64,000 bases of DNA, taken from the NCBI RefSeq assembly GCF_002356355.1, contig NZ_AP018052.1:1116001-1180000 (forward strand), written 5' to 3'. The notes below the pieces were generated by a model. It was not told where the DNA came from. It saw only the letters and a program-made list of their open reading frames with translations, and made no database searches. A program made the translations under genes and the position numbers. Shown one piece after another: positions 55,056 to 64,000 of the stretch. How positions within the stretch are numbered: the first letter of the stretch is position 1; the number at the start of each line of letters is the position of its first letter. The DNA is from Thiohalobacter thiocyanaticus (GTDB taxonomy: Bacteria; Pseudomonadota; Gammaproteobacteria; Thiohalobacterales; Thiohalobacteraceae).

Positions 55056-55090
55056 AGGCAGCGGTGCGGATGGCGGCAGAGGAAGGCGAT

Positions 55091-55981
55091 ATGCAGATGA
55101 TGACACTCAAACAGGCACTGGCGCTGACGCTGCTGGCGCTGTGCATGCGGGCGGGTGCGCTCACGGCGGCTGAACCGTCAGCGCAGCGCATCGTCAGCGT
55201 CGGCGGCTCGATCACCGAGATCGTCTATGCCCTGGGCGCCGGCGAGCGGCTGGTCGGGGTGGACACCACCAGCCTGTGGCCGGAGGCCGCGCAGGCGCTG
55301 CCGCAGGTGGGCTACCAGCGCAATCTTTCCGCCGAGGGCGTGTTGTCGCTGGCACCGACCCTGGTACTGGCCACGCATGAGGCGGGTCCGGCCGATGTGA
55401 TCGAGCAGCTGCGTCAGGCCGGGGTGACGGTCGTGCGCCTGCCCGACAGGCCCGAGCCCGGGGTGATCGCGAACAAGGTGCGCGGCGTTGCCTCGGCCCT
55501 GGGACTCGAGGCCGCAGGCGAACGGCTGGCCCGACGCATCGTCGCGCACCAGCAGCGGGTGACACAGCGGCTGGCCGGGATCGAGGCCCGGCCGCGGGTG
55601 CTGTTCCTGCTCGACATCGGCCGGGGCTCGCCGCTGGCCGCAGGCCGTGACACCGCGGCCGCTACCATGATCCGCCTGGCCGGGGCGGACAACGCGCTGG
55701 ATGGCTTCGCCAGCTACAAACCCATCAGCGCCGAGGCCATAGTCGCCGCCGCGCCCGAGATCCTGTTGATGTCCGATGCCACCCTGCAGCAATTGGGCGG
55801 TGTCGAGGGGGTGCTGGAGATGCCCGGCGTGGCGCTGACCCCGGCGGGCCGGCAGCGGCGCATTGTCACCATGAACGGGCTTTATCTGCTCGGGTTCGGG
55901 CCGCGCCAGCCGCAGGCCCTGCAAGACCTGGCGACCCTGCTGCATCCGGAACTGGACCTGGCGGGGACCGCGCATGAGTGA
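55091..55981 (+). CDS. hmuT: Haem ABC transporter substrate-binding protein
   Basis: A 296-residue periplasmic haem-binding protein. The signal peptide is about residues 1-26. RIVSVGGSITEIVYALGAG and LVGVDTTSLWPEAAQALPQV match the HmuT/HutB/PhuT family, as do YQRNLSAEGVLSLAPTLVLA and GFGPRQPQALQDLA. A conserved tyrosine in VGYQRNLSAE is the usual haem ligand. It hands haem to HmuUV. The start is ATG 55091 with AGAGGAAGG before it. It overlaps hmuU by 8 bases. Confidence 0.94.
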   Translation: MQMMTLKQALALTLLALCMRAGALTAAEPSAQRIVSVGGSITEIVYALGAGERLVGVDTTSLWPEAAQALPQVGYQRNLSAEGVLSLAPTLVLATHEAGPADVIEQLRQAGVTVVRLPDRPEPGVIANKVRGVASALGLEAAGERLARRIVAHQQRVTQRLAGIEARPRVLFLLDIGRGSPLAAGRDTAAATMIRLAGADNALDGFASYKPISAEAIVAAAPEILLMSDATLQQLGGVEGVLEMPGVALTPAGRQRRIVTMNGLYLLGFGPRQPQALQDLATLLHPELDLAGTAHE

Positions 55982-57101
55982 GGCGCGGGTGCTGCGGCGC
56001 GGTGTACCGGCGGCGACCCGCCCGCCGCAGCCCCGGGAGGCAGCGGACCGGCGTCCCGGCCGGCACCTGCTCTGGCCGCTGCTGGGGCTGACGCTGCTGC
56101 TTGGCCTGGTGACGCTGCTGGCGCTGGGCCAGGGGGCGGTGGCGATCGCCCCGCTGCAGGTGCTGGCCATTCTGGGCGACGGCCTGGGGCTGAGCCTGCC
56201 CTGGAGTTACGAGGCCAACCAGCAGGCGGTGTTGATGGGCATCCGGGCGCCGCGGATGGTGCTGGGCATGCTGGTGGGCGCCGCGCTGGCGGTCTCGGGC
56301 GCGGCGATGCAGGGTCTGTTCCGCAACCCGCTGGCCGACCCGGCCCTGATCGGCGTCTCCAGCGGGGCGGTGCTGGGCGCGGTCCTGGTCATCGTTCTGG
56401 GTGATGTCCTGCTGCAGGGCGTGCTGGAGGATTCGGTCATGGTGGCGCTGCCGCTGGCGGCCTTCGCCGGCGGCCTGGGCGCGACCCTGCTGGTCTATCG
56501 CCTGGCCAGCGGCAATTCGGGCACCGACGTCGCCACCCTGCTGCTGGCCGGCATCGCCATCAATGCCGTGGCCGGCGCGGCGACCGGCCTGTTGACCTAC
56601 CTGGCCGACGATGCCCAGCTGCGCACCCTGACCTTCTGGTCCATGGGCAGCCTCGGCGGGGCGACCTGGGACCAGGTGGCGCTGGTGGCCGTGGCCTGCC
56701 TGATCGCGATCCTGGCCATTCCGGCCTTCGCCCCGGCACTCAATGCGGTGCTGCTGGGCGAGGCCGAGGCGGGCCATATCGGCTTTCCATTGGAGCGGAT
56801 CAAGACAGTGCTGATCCTGCTGGTGGCGCTGGCGGTGGGCGGCGCGGTGGCCTTCGCCGGGCTGATCGGTTTCGTCGGCCTGGTGGTGCCGCATCTGCTG
56901 CGGCTGTGGTTCGGTCCGGATCATCGCCTGCTGCTGCCGGCCTGCGCCCTGCTCGGTGCGGCCCTGCTGCTGCTGGCCGACCTGCTGGCGCGCACCCTGG
57001 TCGCGCCGGCCGAGTTGCCCATCGGCATCATCACCGCGCTGCTGGGCGGCCCCTTCTTCCTGTGGCTGTTGCTGCGTTATCGCAACCGGAGCGGATTATG
57101 A
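55974..57101 (+). CDS. hmuU: Haem ABC transporter permease (FecCD family)
   Basis: A 375-residue inner membrane permease with about ten helices, of the BtuC/FecCD type. Typical stretches are IRAPRMVLGMLVGAALAVSG, GLFRNPLADPALIGVSSGAV and FAGLIGFVGLVVPHLLRLWF. The longer N-terminus (about 35 residues, Arg/Pro-rich) is cytosolic. It overlaps hmuT by 8 bases and hmuV by 4 bases, so the three subunits are made together. Confidence 0.96.
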   Translation: MSEARVLRRGVPAATRPPQPREAADRRPGRHLLWPLLGLTLLLGLVTLLALGQGAVAIAPLQVLAILGDGLGLSLPWSYEANQQAVLMGIRAPRMVLGMLVGAALAVSGAAMQGLFRNPLADPALIGVSSGAVLGAVLVIVLGDVLLQGVLEDSVMVALPLAAFAGGLGATLLVYRLASGNSGTDVATLLLAGIAINAVAGAATGLLTYLADDAQLRTLTFWSMGSLGGATWDQVALVAVACLIAILAIPAFAPALNAVLLGEAEAGHIGFPLERIKTVLILLVALAVGGAVAFAGLIGFVGLVVPHLLRLWFGPDHRLLLPACALLGAALLLLADLLARTLVAPAELPIGIITALLGGPFFLWLLLRYRNRSGL

Positions 57102-57946
57102 ATCTTGAGGCCAGCGACATTTCGGTATACGCCGGCGCGCGCGCCCTGCTGCACGGCGTCAGTGTCCGGCTCGCCCCCGGCGAGGTGCTGGCGGTGATCG
57201 GACCCAACGGCGCCGGCAAGAGTACCCTGTTGAAATGTCTGGCGGGAGAGACCACGCCGGCCGCGGGGCGGATCGGCATCAATGGCCGGGCGCTGGCCGA
57301 CTGGCCGCACCGGAGTCTGGCGCGGATGCGGGCGGTACTGCCGCAGCACTCCAGCCTCAACTTTCCCTTCCGGGTGCGCGAGGTGGTGGCGATGGGCCGC
57401 AGCCCGCATGCCGGCGCCCCGGCCGGGCACAATTCCGACATCGTGAACGCGGCGCTGACCGCCGCCGATGTGCAGCATCTGGCCGGGCGCGACTATACCA
57501 CCCTGTCCGGCGGTGAGCGCCAGCGGGTGCAGCTGGCGCGGGTGCTGACCCAGATCTGGGAGCCGGCAACGGAGGGCCCGCGCTATCTGCTGATGGACGA
57601 GCCGACCTCGGCGCTGGATCTGGTGCATCAGCATCATGTGCTCGGGGTGGCGCGCCGCTTTGCCCGTGAGCAGGGCATCGGGGTGCTGGCCATTCTGCAC
57701 GATCTCAATCTGGTGGCCGGTTATGCCGACCGGGTGGCGGTACTGCAGCAGGGCCGGCTCCGGCGCCAGGGGCCAGTGGGCGAGGTCATGCAGCCGGCGT
57801 TCCTTAGCGAGGTGTTCGGCATCCCGCTGCTGCGTCTGCCGCATCCCACCGTGCCGGAACAGCCGGTGCTGATCGCCCGGCCGCAGACGGACAGGGCCGA
57901 TGCGCCGACCACGCCGGCGGCGTGGCCTTCGGCGATCAATTCATAG
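57098..57946 (+). CDS. hmuV: Haem ABC transporter ATP-binding protein
   Basis: A 282-residue ATPase. It has Walker A IGPNGAGKST, signature LSGGERQRVQLARVL, Walker B YLLMDEPTSALD and the switch histidine in LAILHDLNLVAGYADRV. RSPHAGAP and WEPATEGPRYLLM match HmuV. It powers haem import with HmuTU. The true start is ATG 57098; the frame extends upstream through hmuU only by overlap. A short C-terminal tail after residue 255 is variable. Confidence 0.96.
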   Translation: MNLEASDISVYAGARALLHGVSVRLAPGEVLAVIGPNGAGKSTLLKCLAGETTPAAGRIGINGRALADWPHRSLARMRAVLPQHSSLNFPFRVREVVAMGRSPHAGAPAGHNSDIVNAALTAADVQHLAGRDYTTLSGGERQRVQLARVLTQIWEPATEGPRYLLMDEPTSALDLVHQHHVLGVARRFAREQGIGVLAILHDLNLVAGYADRVAVLQQGRLRRQGPVGEVMQPAFLSEVFGIPLLRLPHPTVPEQPVLIARPQTDRADAPTTPAAWPSAINS

Positions 57947-57968
57947 TGACAGGTAAAGGAGCGACAGC

Positions 57969-58292
57969 ATGAGCCAGACGCAGACGGACACCGACTTTCT
58001 CGCCGCCGAGGAGAAGGCGCGCATGATCGAACACATGAATGAGGATCATGCCGATGCCGTGCTCAATTATGTGCATGCCTTCCTCGGGGTTCAGGCAGCC
58101 ACCGCGGCGCGGTTGCTGGACATTGACCGCGATGCGATGTCGGTGGAATATCACACCGACCAGGGCCGGGTCCTGGGCCGGATTCCCTTCACCGAACCGC
58201 TCACCGGCAAGGCACAGATCCGCCCCGTGCTGGTGGAGATGGCGAAGGTGGCGCGGCAGCGGCTGGGGCTGGCCGTGCCGGCGCCGCATTGA
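57969..58292 (+). CDS. DUF2470 haem-utilisation protein
   Basis: A 107-residue protein made of one DUF2470 domain: MIEHMNEDHADAVLNYVHAF, LLDIDRDAMSVEYHT and RVLGRIPFTEPLTG. In HugZ and plant relatives this domain follows the split-barrel haem-binding domain. Here it is separate and lies at the end of the haem operon, after hmuV. It may act together with the HutZ protein encoded at 54477. The ribosome site is AGGAG before ATG 57969. Confidence 0.87.
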   Translation: MSQTQTDTDFLAAEEKARMIEHMNEDHADAVLNYVHAFLGVQAATAARLLDIDRDAMSVEYHTDQGRVLGRIPFTEPLTGKAQIRPVLVEMAKVARQRLGLAVPAPH

Positions 58293-58354
58293 CGGCGGTC
58301 CAGGCCAGGGACATGGGGTAGAATCGATGATGTCGCCTGCCCTATGGACGCTGC

Positions 58355-60142
58355 ATGACTACCCATAACTCTGCCACCGCCGGCTACGACTGGTCCCGGG
58401 TCCTGGCGCTGGTCCTGCGCCATCGCCGCGAGCTCGTCGCCGCCCATGCCATCGCCGTGCTGGCGGTGCTGGCCAGCGTGCCGCTGCCGCTGATGCTTCC
58501 GTTGCTGGTCGACGAGGTGCTGCTGGAACAGCCGGGTACGCTGGTGGGCTGGATGGACCAGCTGTTCCCGTCCGCCTGGCACGGGCCGGTGCTTTACATC
58601 GGCGCCATCCTGCTGCTCACCGTCGCCCTGCGCTTCGTCTCGGTGTTGCTGAACGTATGGCAGACGCGCCAGTTCAGTCTGATCGCCAAGGACGTGGTGT
58701 TCGTCATCCGCCGCGATCTGCTGCAGCGGCTGCGGCGCATCTCCATGAGCGAATACGAGACCCGCGGCAGCGGTGCGGTGAGTTCCTACTTCGTCACCGA
58801 CCTGAATTCGATCGACAACTTCATCGGCATGGCGGTGGCCAGGTTCCTTATCGCAGTGCTGTCGCTGGTGGGCGTGACCGCGGTGCTGCTGTGGCTGCAC
58901 TGGCAGCTGGCGTTGCTGATCCTGTTCCTGAACCCGATGGTGATCTGGTTCAGCGTCAAGCTCGGCACCCGGGTCAAGCACCTCAAGCGGCGCGAGAACC
59001 AGGCCTTCGAGCAGTTCCAGGGTGCCCTGACCGAGACCCTGGATGCGATCCAGCAGATCCGCGCGGCCAACCGCGAACAGCATTACCTGCAGCGGGTGAT
59101 CGATCGGGCCGCGCGCGTGCGCAGCGACTCGGCCGCCTTTTCCTGGAAGAGCGATGCTGCCGGCCGGCTGTCGTTCTTCATCTTCCTGCTCGGGTTCGAT
59201 CTGTTCCGCGCCGCGAGCATGCTGATGGTGGTGTATTCCGACCTGAGCATCGGCCAGATGATGGCGGTGTTCGCCTACCTCTGGTACATGATGACGCCGG
59301 TGCAGGACATCCTCGGCATCCAGTATGCCTATTACGGCGCCCGTGCCGCGCTGGAGCGCATCAACGGCTTCCTCGGCCTGCGCGCGGAGCCTGGCTATGC
59401 CGGGCGGAAGAATCCCTTCACGGACAAGCGCGGCGTGGCCGTACGCATCGAGGATCTGCATTTCGCCTATCGTGATGAAGAGCCGATTCTGGACGGCATC
59501 AGTCTCGACATCCCGGCCGGCCAGCGGGTGGCGCTGGTCGGCGCCAGCGGCGGCGGCAAGTCCACGCTGGTACAGGCATTGCTCGGCCTGTATCAGCCCA
59601 CGGCCGGCACCATCCGCTTCGACAATGTGCCGGTCGCCGATATCGGCCTGGATGTCGTACGCGAGCATGTCGCCACCGTGCTGCAGCACCCGGCCATCTT
59701 CAACGACAGCGTGCGCGGTAATCTCACCTTCGGGCGCGAGTATGACGATGCGCAGCTGTGGCAGGCACTGGAGCGGGCGCAGCTGGCGGAGGTGGTACGG
59801 GAGCTGCCGGGCGGGCTCGATGCCGAACTGGGCCGCCAGGGCCTGCGCCTGTCGGGCGGCCAGCGTCAGCGCCTGGCCATTGCCCGCATGCTGTTGGGCG
59901 ATCCGCAGCTGGTGATCCTGGACGAGGCCACCTCCGCGCTCGATACCGAGACCGAAGCCCGGCTGCTCGACGACCTGGAGGAATTCCTGGCCGGACGCAC
60001 CGTGCTCATCATCGCCCACCGCTTGAGCGCGGTGCGCCGCGCCGACCGCGTGCTGGTGTTCGAGGCCGGCCGCATCGTGGAGCAGGGCCGGCACGGGGAG
60101 TTGATCGAAGCGGGTGGACTGTACAGCCGGTTGTACGCCTAG
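58355..60142 (+). CDS. ABC exporter, fused membrane and ATPase domains
   Basis: A 595-residue type IV ABC transporter. The membrane domain (about residues 20-310) has six helices. The ATPase domain has Walker A VGASGGGKSTL, signature LSGGQRQRLAIARML, Walker B VILDEATSALD and the H-loop IIAHRLSAVRRADRVLVFE. The family exports lipids, drugs, peptides or metal-linked compounds; the substrate is not readable. It follows the DUF2470 gene by 62 bases on the same strand and could be in the haem unit or independent. It converges with nrdB. Confidence 0.9.
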   Translation: MTTHNSATAGYDWSRVLALVLRHRRELVAAHAIAVLAVLASVPLPLMLPLLVDEVLLEQPGTLVGWMDQLFPSAWHGPVLYIGAILLLTVALRFVSVLLNVWQTRQFSLIAKDVVFVIRRDLLQRLRRISMSEYETRGSGAVSSYFVTDLNSIDNFIGMAVARFLIAVLSLVGVTAVLLWLHWQLALLILFLNPMVIWFSVKLGTRVKHLKRRENQAFEQFQGALTETLDAIQQIRAANREQHYLQRVIDRAARVRSDSAAFSWKSDAAGRLSFFIFLLGFDLFRAASMLMVVYSDLSIGQMMAVFAYLWYMMTPVQDILGIQYAYYGARAALERINGFLGLRAEPGYAGRKNPFTDKRGVAVRIEDLHFAYRDEEPILDGISLDIPAGQRVALVGASGGGKSTLVQALLGLYQPTAGTIRFDNVPVADIGLDVVREHVATVLQHPAIFNDSVRGNLTFGREYDDAQLWQALERAQLAEVVRELPGGLDAELGRQGLRLSGGQRQRLAIARMLLGDPQLVILDEATSALDTETEARLLDDLEEFLAGRTVLIIAHRLSAVRRADRVLVFEAGRIVEQGRHGELIEAGGLYSRLYA

Positions 60143-60205
60143 CGGTTCATTCGGCCCGGTGTCGCAGACATCCGTCTGCCACCGCCATGGGACAGGCGTA
60201 GACCG

Positions 60206-61402
60206 TCAGTCCCAGTTCAGGGCGCCGCCGGTCTGGTATTCCGTGACCCGGGTCTCGAAGAAGTTTTTCTCCTTGCGCAGATTGGCCTGCTCGTCGAGCC
60301 AGGGCAGGGCGTTTTCCGCGCCCGGGAAGGGGTCGTCCAGATCCAGCTTGCGGGCGCGGCGATTGGCGATGAAGCGGAACTGCTCGATGTGCGCGTCGGC
60401 GGAATAACCGAGGATGGGCTCGGGCAGCAGGAACCGGGCATAGGCGGTTTCGGCGGCCTCGGCCTCGTCCCACATCTCGCGCACCGCCTGCGGATCGAGT
60501 CGGATGTTTTCTTCATGCAGGATCTGCTTGACCACGCGCAGGCCGAAGGAGGCGTGCAGGACCTCGTCGCGCATGATGTATTGCAGCTGCTCCGCCGTGC
60601 CTTTCATCAGGCCGCGTCGCTGCAGGGCAAACACCGGCGTGAAACCGTTGTAGAACCAGGTGCCCTCGAACACCGCGGCGAAGAACACATAGGCCATGAC
60701 GAAGTCGTTCAGGGCCTGCGGCTCGCGCAGATCGATATCGGGCCGCATCACGGTGTCCAGGCGCTGATTGGCGATACGGATCTTGTGGTTGAGCTCGGGG
60801 ATGACGCGATAGCGATTGTAGATCTCGCCCTGGTTCAGGCCGATCGACTCGATGCAGTGCTGATAGGTCCAGGTGTGCAGGGATTCCTCGTACACCTGGC
60901 GGGCCTGGTAGATCTGCAACTCCGGCGCCGACATCTTCTCCATCACCGCCAGGCCGATGTTGCGCATGGCCAGGATATCGGAAGTGGTCAGGTAGGCCAG
61001 AACATTCTCGTAGACGTGGCGCTCTTCCGAGGTCAGGGAATAGTGGTAATCGTGCACGTCCTGCGCCATGCCGATATCCAGCGGTGTCCAGTGATTCTTG
61101 TTGGCATTGATGAAATAGTCCCAGGCCCAGGGGTACTTGAACGGCGCCAGCTGATTGATGTCGGTGTGGCCGTTGATGACGCGCTTGTCTTCCGGATTGA
61201 TCGGCTTGAGGTCGCTGGGGGTGATGCCGGGCAGGGCCGTGTCGGTAGTGCGCGCATGCGCACCTTCGACGGGGGCGGGATGCGCATCCGACGCCGTGCC
61301 GGCGGGGTGTGCCGATCCCGGTTGAGGATTGAATTTGCCGGGTTGGGTCGGCGGCGTGTGTTGCGGGCCAGCCTGAGTGAGCGGGTCGTCCCAGTTGAGC
61401 AT
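60206..61402 (-). CDS. nrdB: Class I ribonucleotide reductase beta subunit
   Basis: A 398-residue di-iron radical subunit. E173 and H176 (YEESLHTWTY) and Y180 match the metal ligands and radical tyrosine of E. coli NrdB. MRDEVLHASFGLRVV holds later ligands. The N-terminus has an extra region of about 60 residues rich in Pro, Gly and His before the conserved core. MLNWDDP starts the chain and ALNWD ends it. The tyrosine argues against the class Ic type. It lies 109 bases after nrdA on the same strand, separated by a hairpin. Confidence 0.95.
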   Translation of the reverse strand: MLNWDDPLTQAGPQHTPPTQPGKFNPQPGSAHPAGTASDAHPAPVEGAHARTTDTALPGITPSDLKPINPEDKRVINGHTDINQLAPFKYPWAWDYFINANKNHWTPLDIGMAQDVHDYHYSLTSEERHVYENVLAYLTTSDILAMRNIGLAVMEKMSAPELQIYQARQVYEESLHTWTYQHCIESIGLNQGEIYNRYRVIPELNHKIRIANQRLDTVMRPDIDLREPQALNDFVMAYVFFAAVFEGTWFYNGFTPVFALQRRGLMKGTAEQLQYIMRDEVLHASFGLRVVKQILHEENIRLDPQAVREMWDEAEAAETAYARFLLPEPILGYSADAHIEQFRFIANRRARKLDLDDPFPGAENALPWLDEQANLRKEKNFFETRVTEYQTGGALNWD

Positions 61403-61445
61403 CGTGTTCTCCTCTTTCGGGCAATTGCGTAATGTGATGTTGCGT

Positions 61446-61478
61446 CATTGCGAGGCGCGCAGCGTGCCGCTCGCAATG
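61446..61478. repeat. Hairpin repeat between nrdA and nrdB
   Basis: CATTGCGAG (61446-61454) and CTCGCAATG (61470-61478) form a perfect stem around a GC-rich loop. The surrounding text GCGTCATTGCGAGGCGCGC belongs to a common intergenic repeat of proteobacteria. It lies in the nrdA-nrdB transcript and may adjust the ratio of the two subunits. Confidence 0.7.
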
Positions 61479-61511
61479 GCGCCGGGCAGAGATGAGCGCG
61501 GGTTTCCCCGC

Positions 61512-64000
61512 CTACTGACAGGCCTCGCAGTCGGGGTCGAGGATCGAACAGGCGCTGGCGGTTTCGGCGCCGGTGCTGCCTGCTGCCGTGATGCTGCCGC
61601 TGACCGGCGCCGCGCCGTGCTTCTCCACCCCGGTCGCCCCCATGGAACGCAGGTAGTAGGTGGTCTTCAGCCCGCGCACCCAGGCCAGCTTGTAGAGGTT
61701 GTCGAGCTTGCGTCCCGAGGGCTCGGCCAGGTACAGATTCAGGCTCTGGGCCTGGTCGATCCATTTCTGCCGACGGGCGGCAGCCTCGACCAGCCAGCGC
61801 GGATCGATCTCGAAGGCGCTCAGGTACTTTGCCTTGAGCGCCTCCGGGATGCGGCCGATCTTCTGCACCGAACCGTCGTAGTACTTGAGGTCGTTGACCA
61901 TCACCTCGTCCCACAGGCCGTGCGCCTTGAGATCGCGCACCAGGTAGGTGTTGATGACGGTGAACTCGCCCGAGAGGTTGGATTTCACGAACAGGTTCTG
62001 ATAGGTCGGCTCGATCGACTGCCCCACGCCGCAGATGTTGGAGATGGTCGCCGTCGGGGCGATGGCCATGGTATTGGAGTTGCGCATGCCCACGCGACGG
62101 ACGCGTTCGCGCAGGCTGTCCCAGTCCAGCGTGTACTCGCGGTCCACATCCAGATAGCCGTCGCGTCCCTCCTCCAGCAGGGCGAGGGAGTCGATGGGCA
62201 GTATGCCCCGGCTCCACAGCGAGCCGTCGAAGCTCGGGTAGCGGCCGCGCTCTTCGGCCAGGTCGGTCGAGGCCTTGATGGCATGAAAGGACACCGCTTC
62301 CATGGAGCGGTCGGCAAACTCCACCGCCTCCATCGAGGCATAGGGGATGTCGAGCTGATACAGGGCATCCTGAAACCCCATCAGGCCGAGCCCGACCGGG
62401 CGGTGGCGCAGATTGGCGCGTCGCGCCTGCGGGACCGAGTAGTAGTTGTAGTCGATGACGTTGTCGAGCATGCGCATGGCGGTGCCGATGGTGCGTTCGA
62501 GCTTGTCCGGATCCAGGCCGTCGGCGCCGACGTGGCGCGCGAGGTTGATGGAGCCGAGATTGCATACCGCGATCTCGTCATCCGAGGTGTTCAGTGTGAT
62601 CTCGGTGCACAGGTTGGAGGAATGCACGACGCCGACATGCTGCTGCGGCGAGCGCAGGTTGCAGGGGTCCTTGAAGGTCATCCACGGATGACCGGTCTCG
62701 AACAGCATGGACAGCATCTTGCGCCACAATTCCACAGCTTGGACCCGGCGCGAGACACGGATCTCGCCGCGCGCGGCCTTCGCTTCGTATTCCGTGTAGC
62801 GCTGTTCGAATTCCCGGCCGGTGAGATCGTGCAGATCGGTCACCTCGTCGGGTGAGAAAAGCGTCCACTCGGCCGCCTCGGCCACCCGTTTCATGAACAG
62901 GTCGGGGATCCAGTTGGCGGTATTCATGTCATGGGTGCGGCGGCGCTCGTCGCCGGTGTTCTTGCGCAGTTCCAGGAAATCCTCGATGTCGATGTGCCAG
63001 GTCTCCAGATAGGCGCATACGGCCCCCTTGCGCTTGCCGCCCTGGTTGACCGCCACCGCGGTGTCGTTGGCGACTTTCAGGAATGGCACCACGCCCTGGC
63101 TCTTGCCGTTGGTGCCCTTGATGTGGGCATCCATGCCGCGCACCCGCGTCCAGTCGTTGCCCAGACCGCCGGCGAACTTGGACAGCAGTGCATTGTCGCG
63201 GATGCCGGAATAGATACCGTCGAGGTTGTCGGGAAGGGTGGTGAGATAGCAGGAGGAGAGCTGCGGGCGCAGGGTGCCGGAGTTGAACAGGGTCGGGGTG
63301 CTGCTCATGAAGTCGAAGCTGGAAAGCAGATCATAGAACTCGATCGCCCGCGCCTCGCGCTCGATCTCGTTGCTGGCCAGGCCCATGGCCACACGCATGA
63401 AAAACGCCTGCGGCAGTTCGAAGCGGGTCTTGTCATGGTGTATGAAGTAGCGGTCATAGAGGGTCTGCAGACCCAGATATGTGAACTGCAGATCGCGCTC
63501 GGGCTTGAGCGCGGCGCCGAGCCGATCCAGGTCGAAGCGGGTCAGTTCGCTGTCGAGCAGTTCCAGTTCCGCCCCGCGGTGGATGCAGGCCTTGAAGTAG
63601 TCGGGATAGCGCGTGGCCATTTCCGCCTGGGTGACCCGGGCGCTGCCGCCGCCTACAAAGCCCAGTGCCTCACGCCGCAGGTTGTCGAGCAGCAGGCGGG
63701 CGGCGACGTGGCTGTAGTCGGCTTCGCGATCGATCATCATGCGCCCGGCCATGACCAGTGCCTGGCCGACATCCCGCTCATGCATGCCGTCGAAGAGGTT
63801 GCGCCGGGCTTCCTGCAACACCGCGGCCGCGTCCACGTCCGTGAGCCCGGCGGTCGCCTCCTCGATCAGGGTTTCGATGTGGGCCAGGTCGAGCGGCCGG
63901 GTGCTGCCGTCATCGAGCGTAACCGTGAGTACGGCCTCGTCCTCGGCCGGCCGGCCCGCGCTCGCTGCGCGCCCGGCGGCGCGTCTTTCGGCCTGCTGAT
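61512..64000 (-). CDS. nrdA: Class I ribonucleotide reductase alpha subunit (5' end outside window)
   Basis: The catalytic subunit; about 829 codons are visible and the start lies right of the window. The frame stays open through 64000, with an ATP-cone-like N-terminal region containing [16 protein letters not shown], so an internal GTG at 63836 is not the start. Active-site motifs are visible: [15 protein letters not shown], the NLCTEI radical triad, [11 protein letters not shown] and [15 protein letters not shown]. The C-terminal shuttle cysteines are in DPDCEACQ. The enzyme reduces ribonucleoside diphosphates together with NrdB. Confidence 0.96.
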   Translation of the reverse strand, partial: QQAERRAAGRAASAGRPAEDEAVLTVTLDDGSTRPLDLAHIETLIEEATAGLTDVDAAAVLQEARRNLFDGMHERDVGQALVMAGRMMIDREADYSHVAARLLLDNLRREALGFVGGGSARVTQAEMATRYPDYFKACIHRGAELELLDSELTRFDLDRLGAALKPERDLQFTYLGLQTLYDRYFIHHDKTRFELPQAFFMRVAMGLASNEIEREARAIEFYDLLSSFDFMSSTPTLFNSGTLRPQLSSCYLTTLPDNLDGIYSGIRDNALLSKFAGGLGNDWTRVRGMDAHIKGTNGKSQGVVPFLKVANDTAVAVNQGGKRKGAVCAYLETWHIDIEDFLELRKNTGDERRRTHDMNTANWIPDLFMKRVAEAAEWTLFSPDEVTDLHDLTGREFEQRYTEYEAKAARGEIRVSRRVQAVELWRKMLSMLFETGHPWMTFKDPCNLRSPQQHVGVVHSSNLCTEITLNTSDDEIAVCNLGSINLARHVGADGLDPDKLERTIGTAMRMLDNVIDYNYYSVPQARRANLRHRPVGLGLMGFQDALYQLDIPYASMEAVEFADRSMEAVSFHAIKASTDLAEERGRYPSFDGSLWSRGILPIDSLALLEEGRDGYLDVDREYTLDWDSLRERVRRVGMRNSNTMAIAPTATISNICGVGQSIEPTYQNLFVKSNLSGEFTVINTYLVRDLKAHGLWDEVMVNDLKYYDGSVQKIGRIPEALKAKYLSAFEIDPRWLVEAAARRQKWIDQAQSLNLYLAEPSGRKLDNLYKLAWVRGLKTTYYLRSMGATGVEKHGAAPVSGSITAAGSTGAETASACSILDPDCEACQ

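Noticed and set aside
63836-63836. Start of nrdA at the internal GTG 63836
   Set aside because: The frame stays open to the window edge and encodes an ATP-cone-like sequence, so the true start is outside.

Overview
The window reads as ordinary bacterial chromosome from a GC-rich gammaproteobacterium. Gene content points to a sulfur-oxidising, carbon-fixing relative of the Chromatiales/Ectothiorhodospiraceae. The evidence is a Dab inorganic-carbon pump, a YeeE/YedE sulfur transporter, an octaheme tetrathionate-reductase-family cytochrome, a rhodanese, VPLPA-CTERM secreted proteins, and gammaproteobacterial gene orders (yebC-ruvC-ruvA-ruvB-ybgC-tolQRAB-pal-cpoB-queE-queC; ydbH-ydbL). The taxon is inferred; no rRNA is present. 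There is no phage, insertion sequence, integrase or CRISPR array.

Layout. 1-4893 (minus): a TonB-dependent receptor, a periplasmic binding protein and a hybrid sensor kinase that runs off the left edge. 5010-10834 (plus): cysM, a ydbH/ydbL pair, a PolB-type exonuclease and rlmD. 11046-16945 (minus): dabB, an extra membrane protein, dabA and a PII-like gene. 17265-20038: a lytic transglycosylase, nudB and a FadL-type porin. 20146-30112 (plus): the ruv/tol-pal/que block. 30183-31581: a YeeE/YedE transporter and tRNA-Lys with promoter and terminator.

31625-42577 is the first notable island. A sigma-54 activator with a cysteine-rich PAS domain faces a textbook -24/-12 promoter (33101-33116). Behind that promoter lie thirteen tightly packed genes: an altered ETHE1-like protein, a c-type haem sensor-like protein, a small secreted protein, CydP, cytochrome bd oxidase (CydABX, YbgE), a TehA-type anion channel, a membrane-anchored octaheme cytochrome with its cytochrome b, a rhodanese and an unknown membrane protein. 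I infer a respiratory or detoxification unit for reactive sulfur or nitrogen species that is switched on by a dedicated sensor.

42649-58292 is the second island, for iron and haem. Three promoters share one design (TTGACA, 16 bp, TATCAT, with a Fur-box-like palindrome across the -10). They drive a small gene of unknown function, a leftward hemP-hemS-like-paralogue-small membrane protein operon, and a rightward locus. The rightward locus encodes a CTERM-anchored protein, a HmuY-PKD-DNRLRE-like lipoprotein, a haem receptor, a CTERM metalloprotease, HutZ, HmuTUV and a DUF2470 protein. oxyR and dps sit between them. The HmuY fusion, its domain-sharing neighbour and the protease look like an unusual surface haem-capture system.

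58355-64000: an ABC exporter (plus), then nrdB and nrdA (minus), with nrdA running off the right edge. Several families of intergenic palindromic repeats (GTAGGTCGGGT type, AACGCAAGG type, GTCATCCCGGC type) lie between transcription units.
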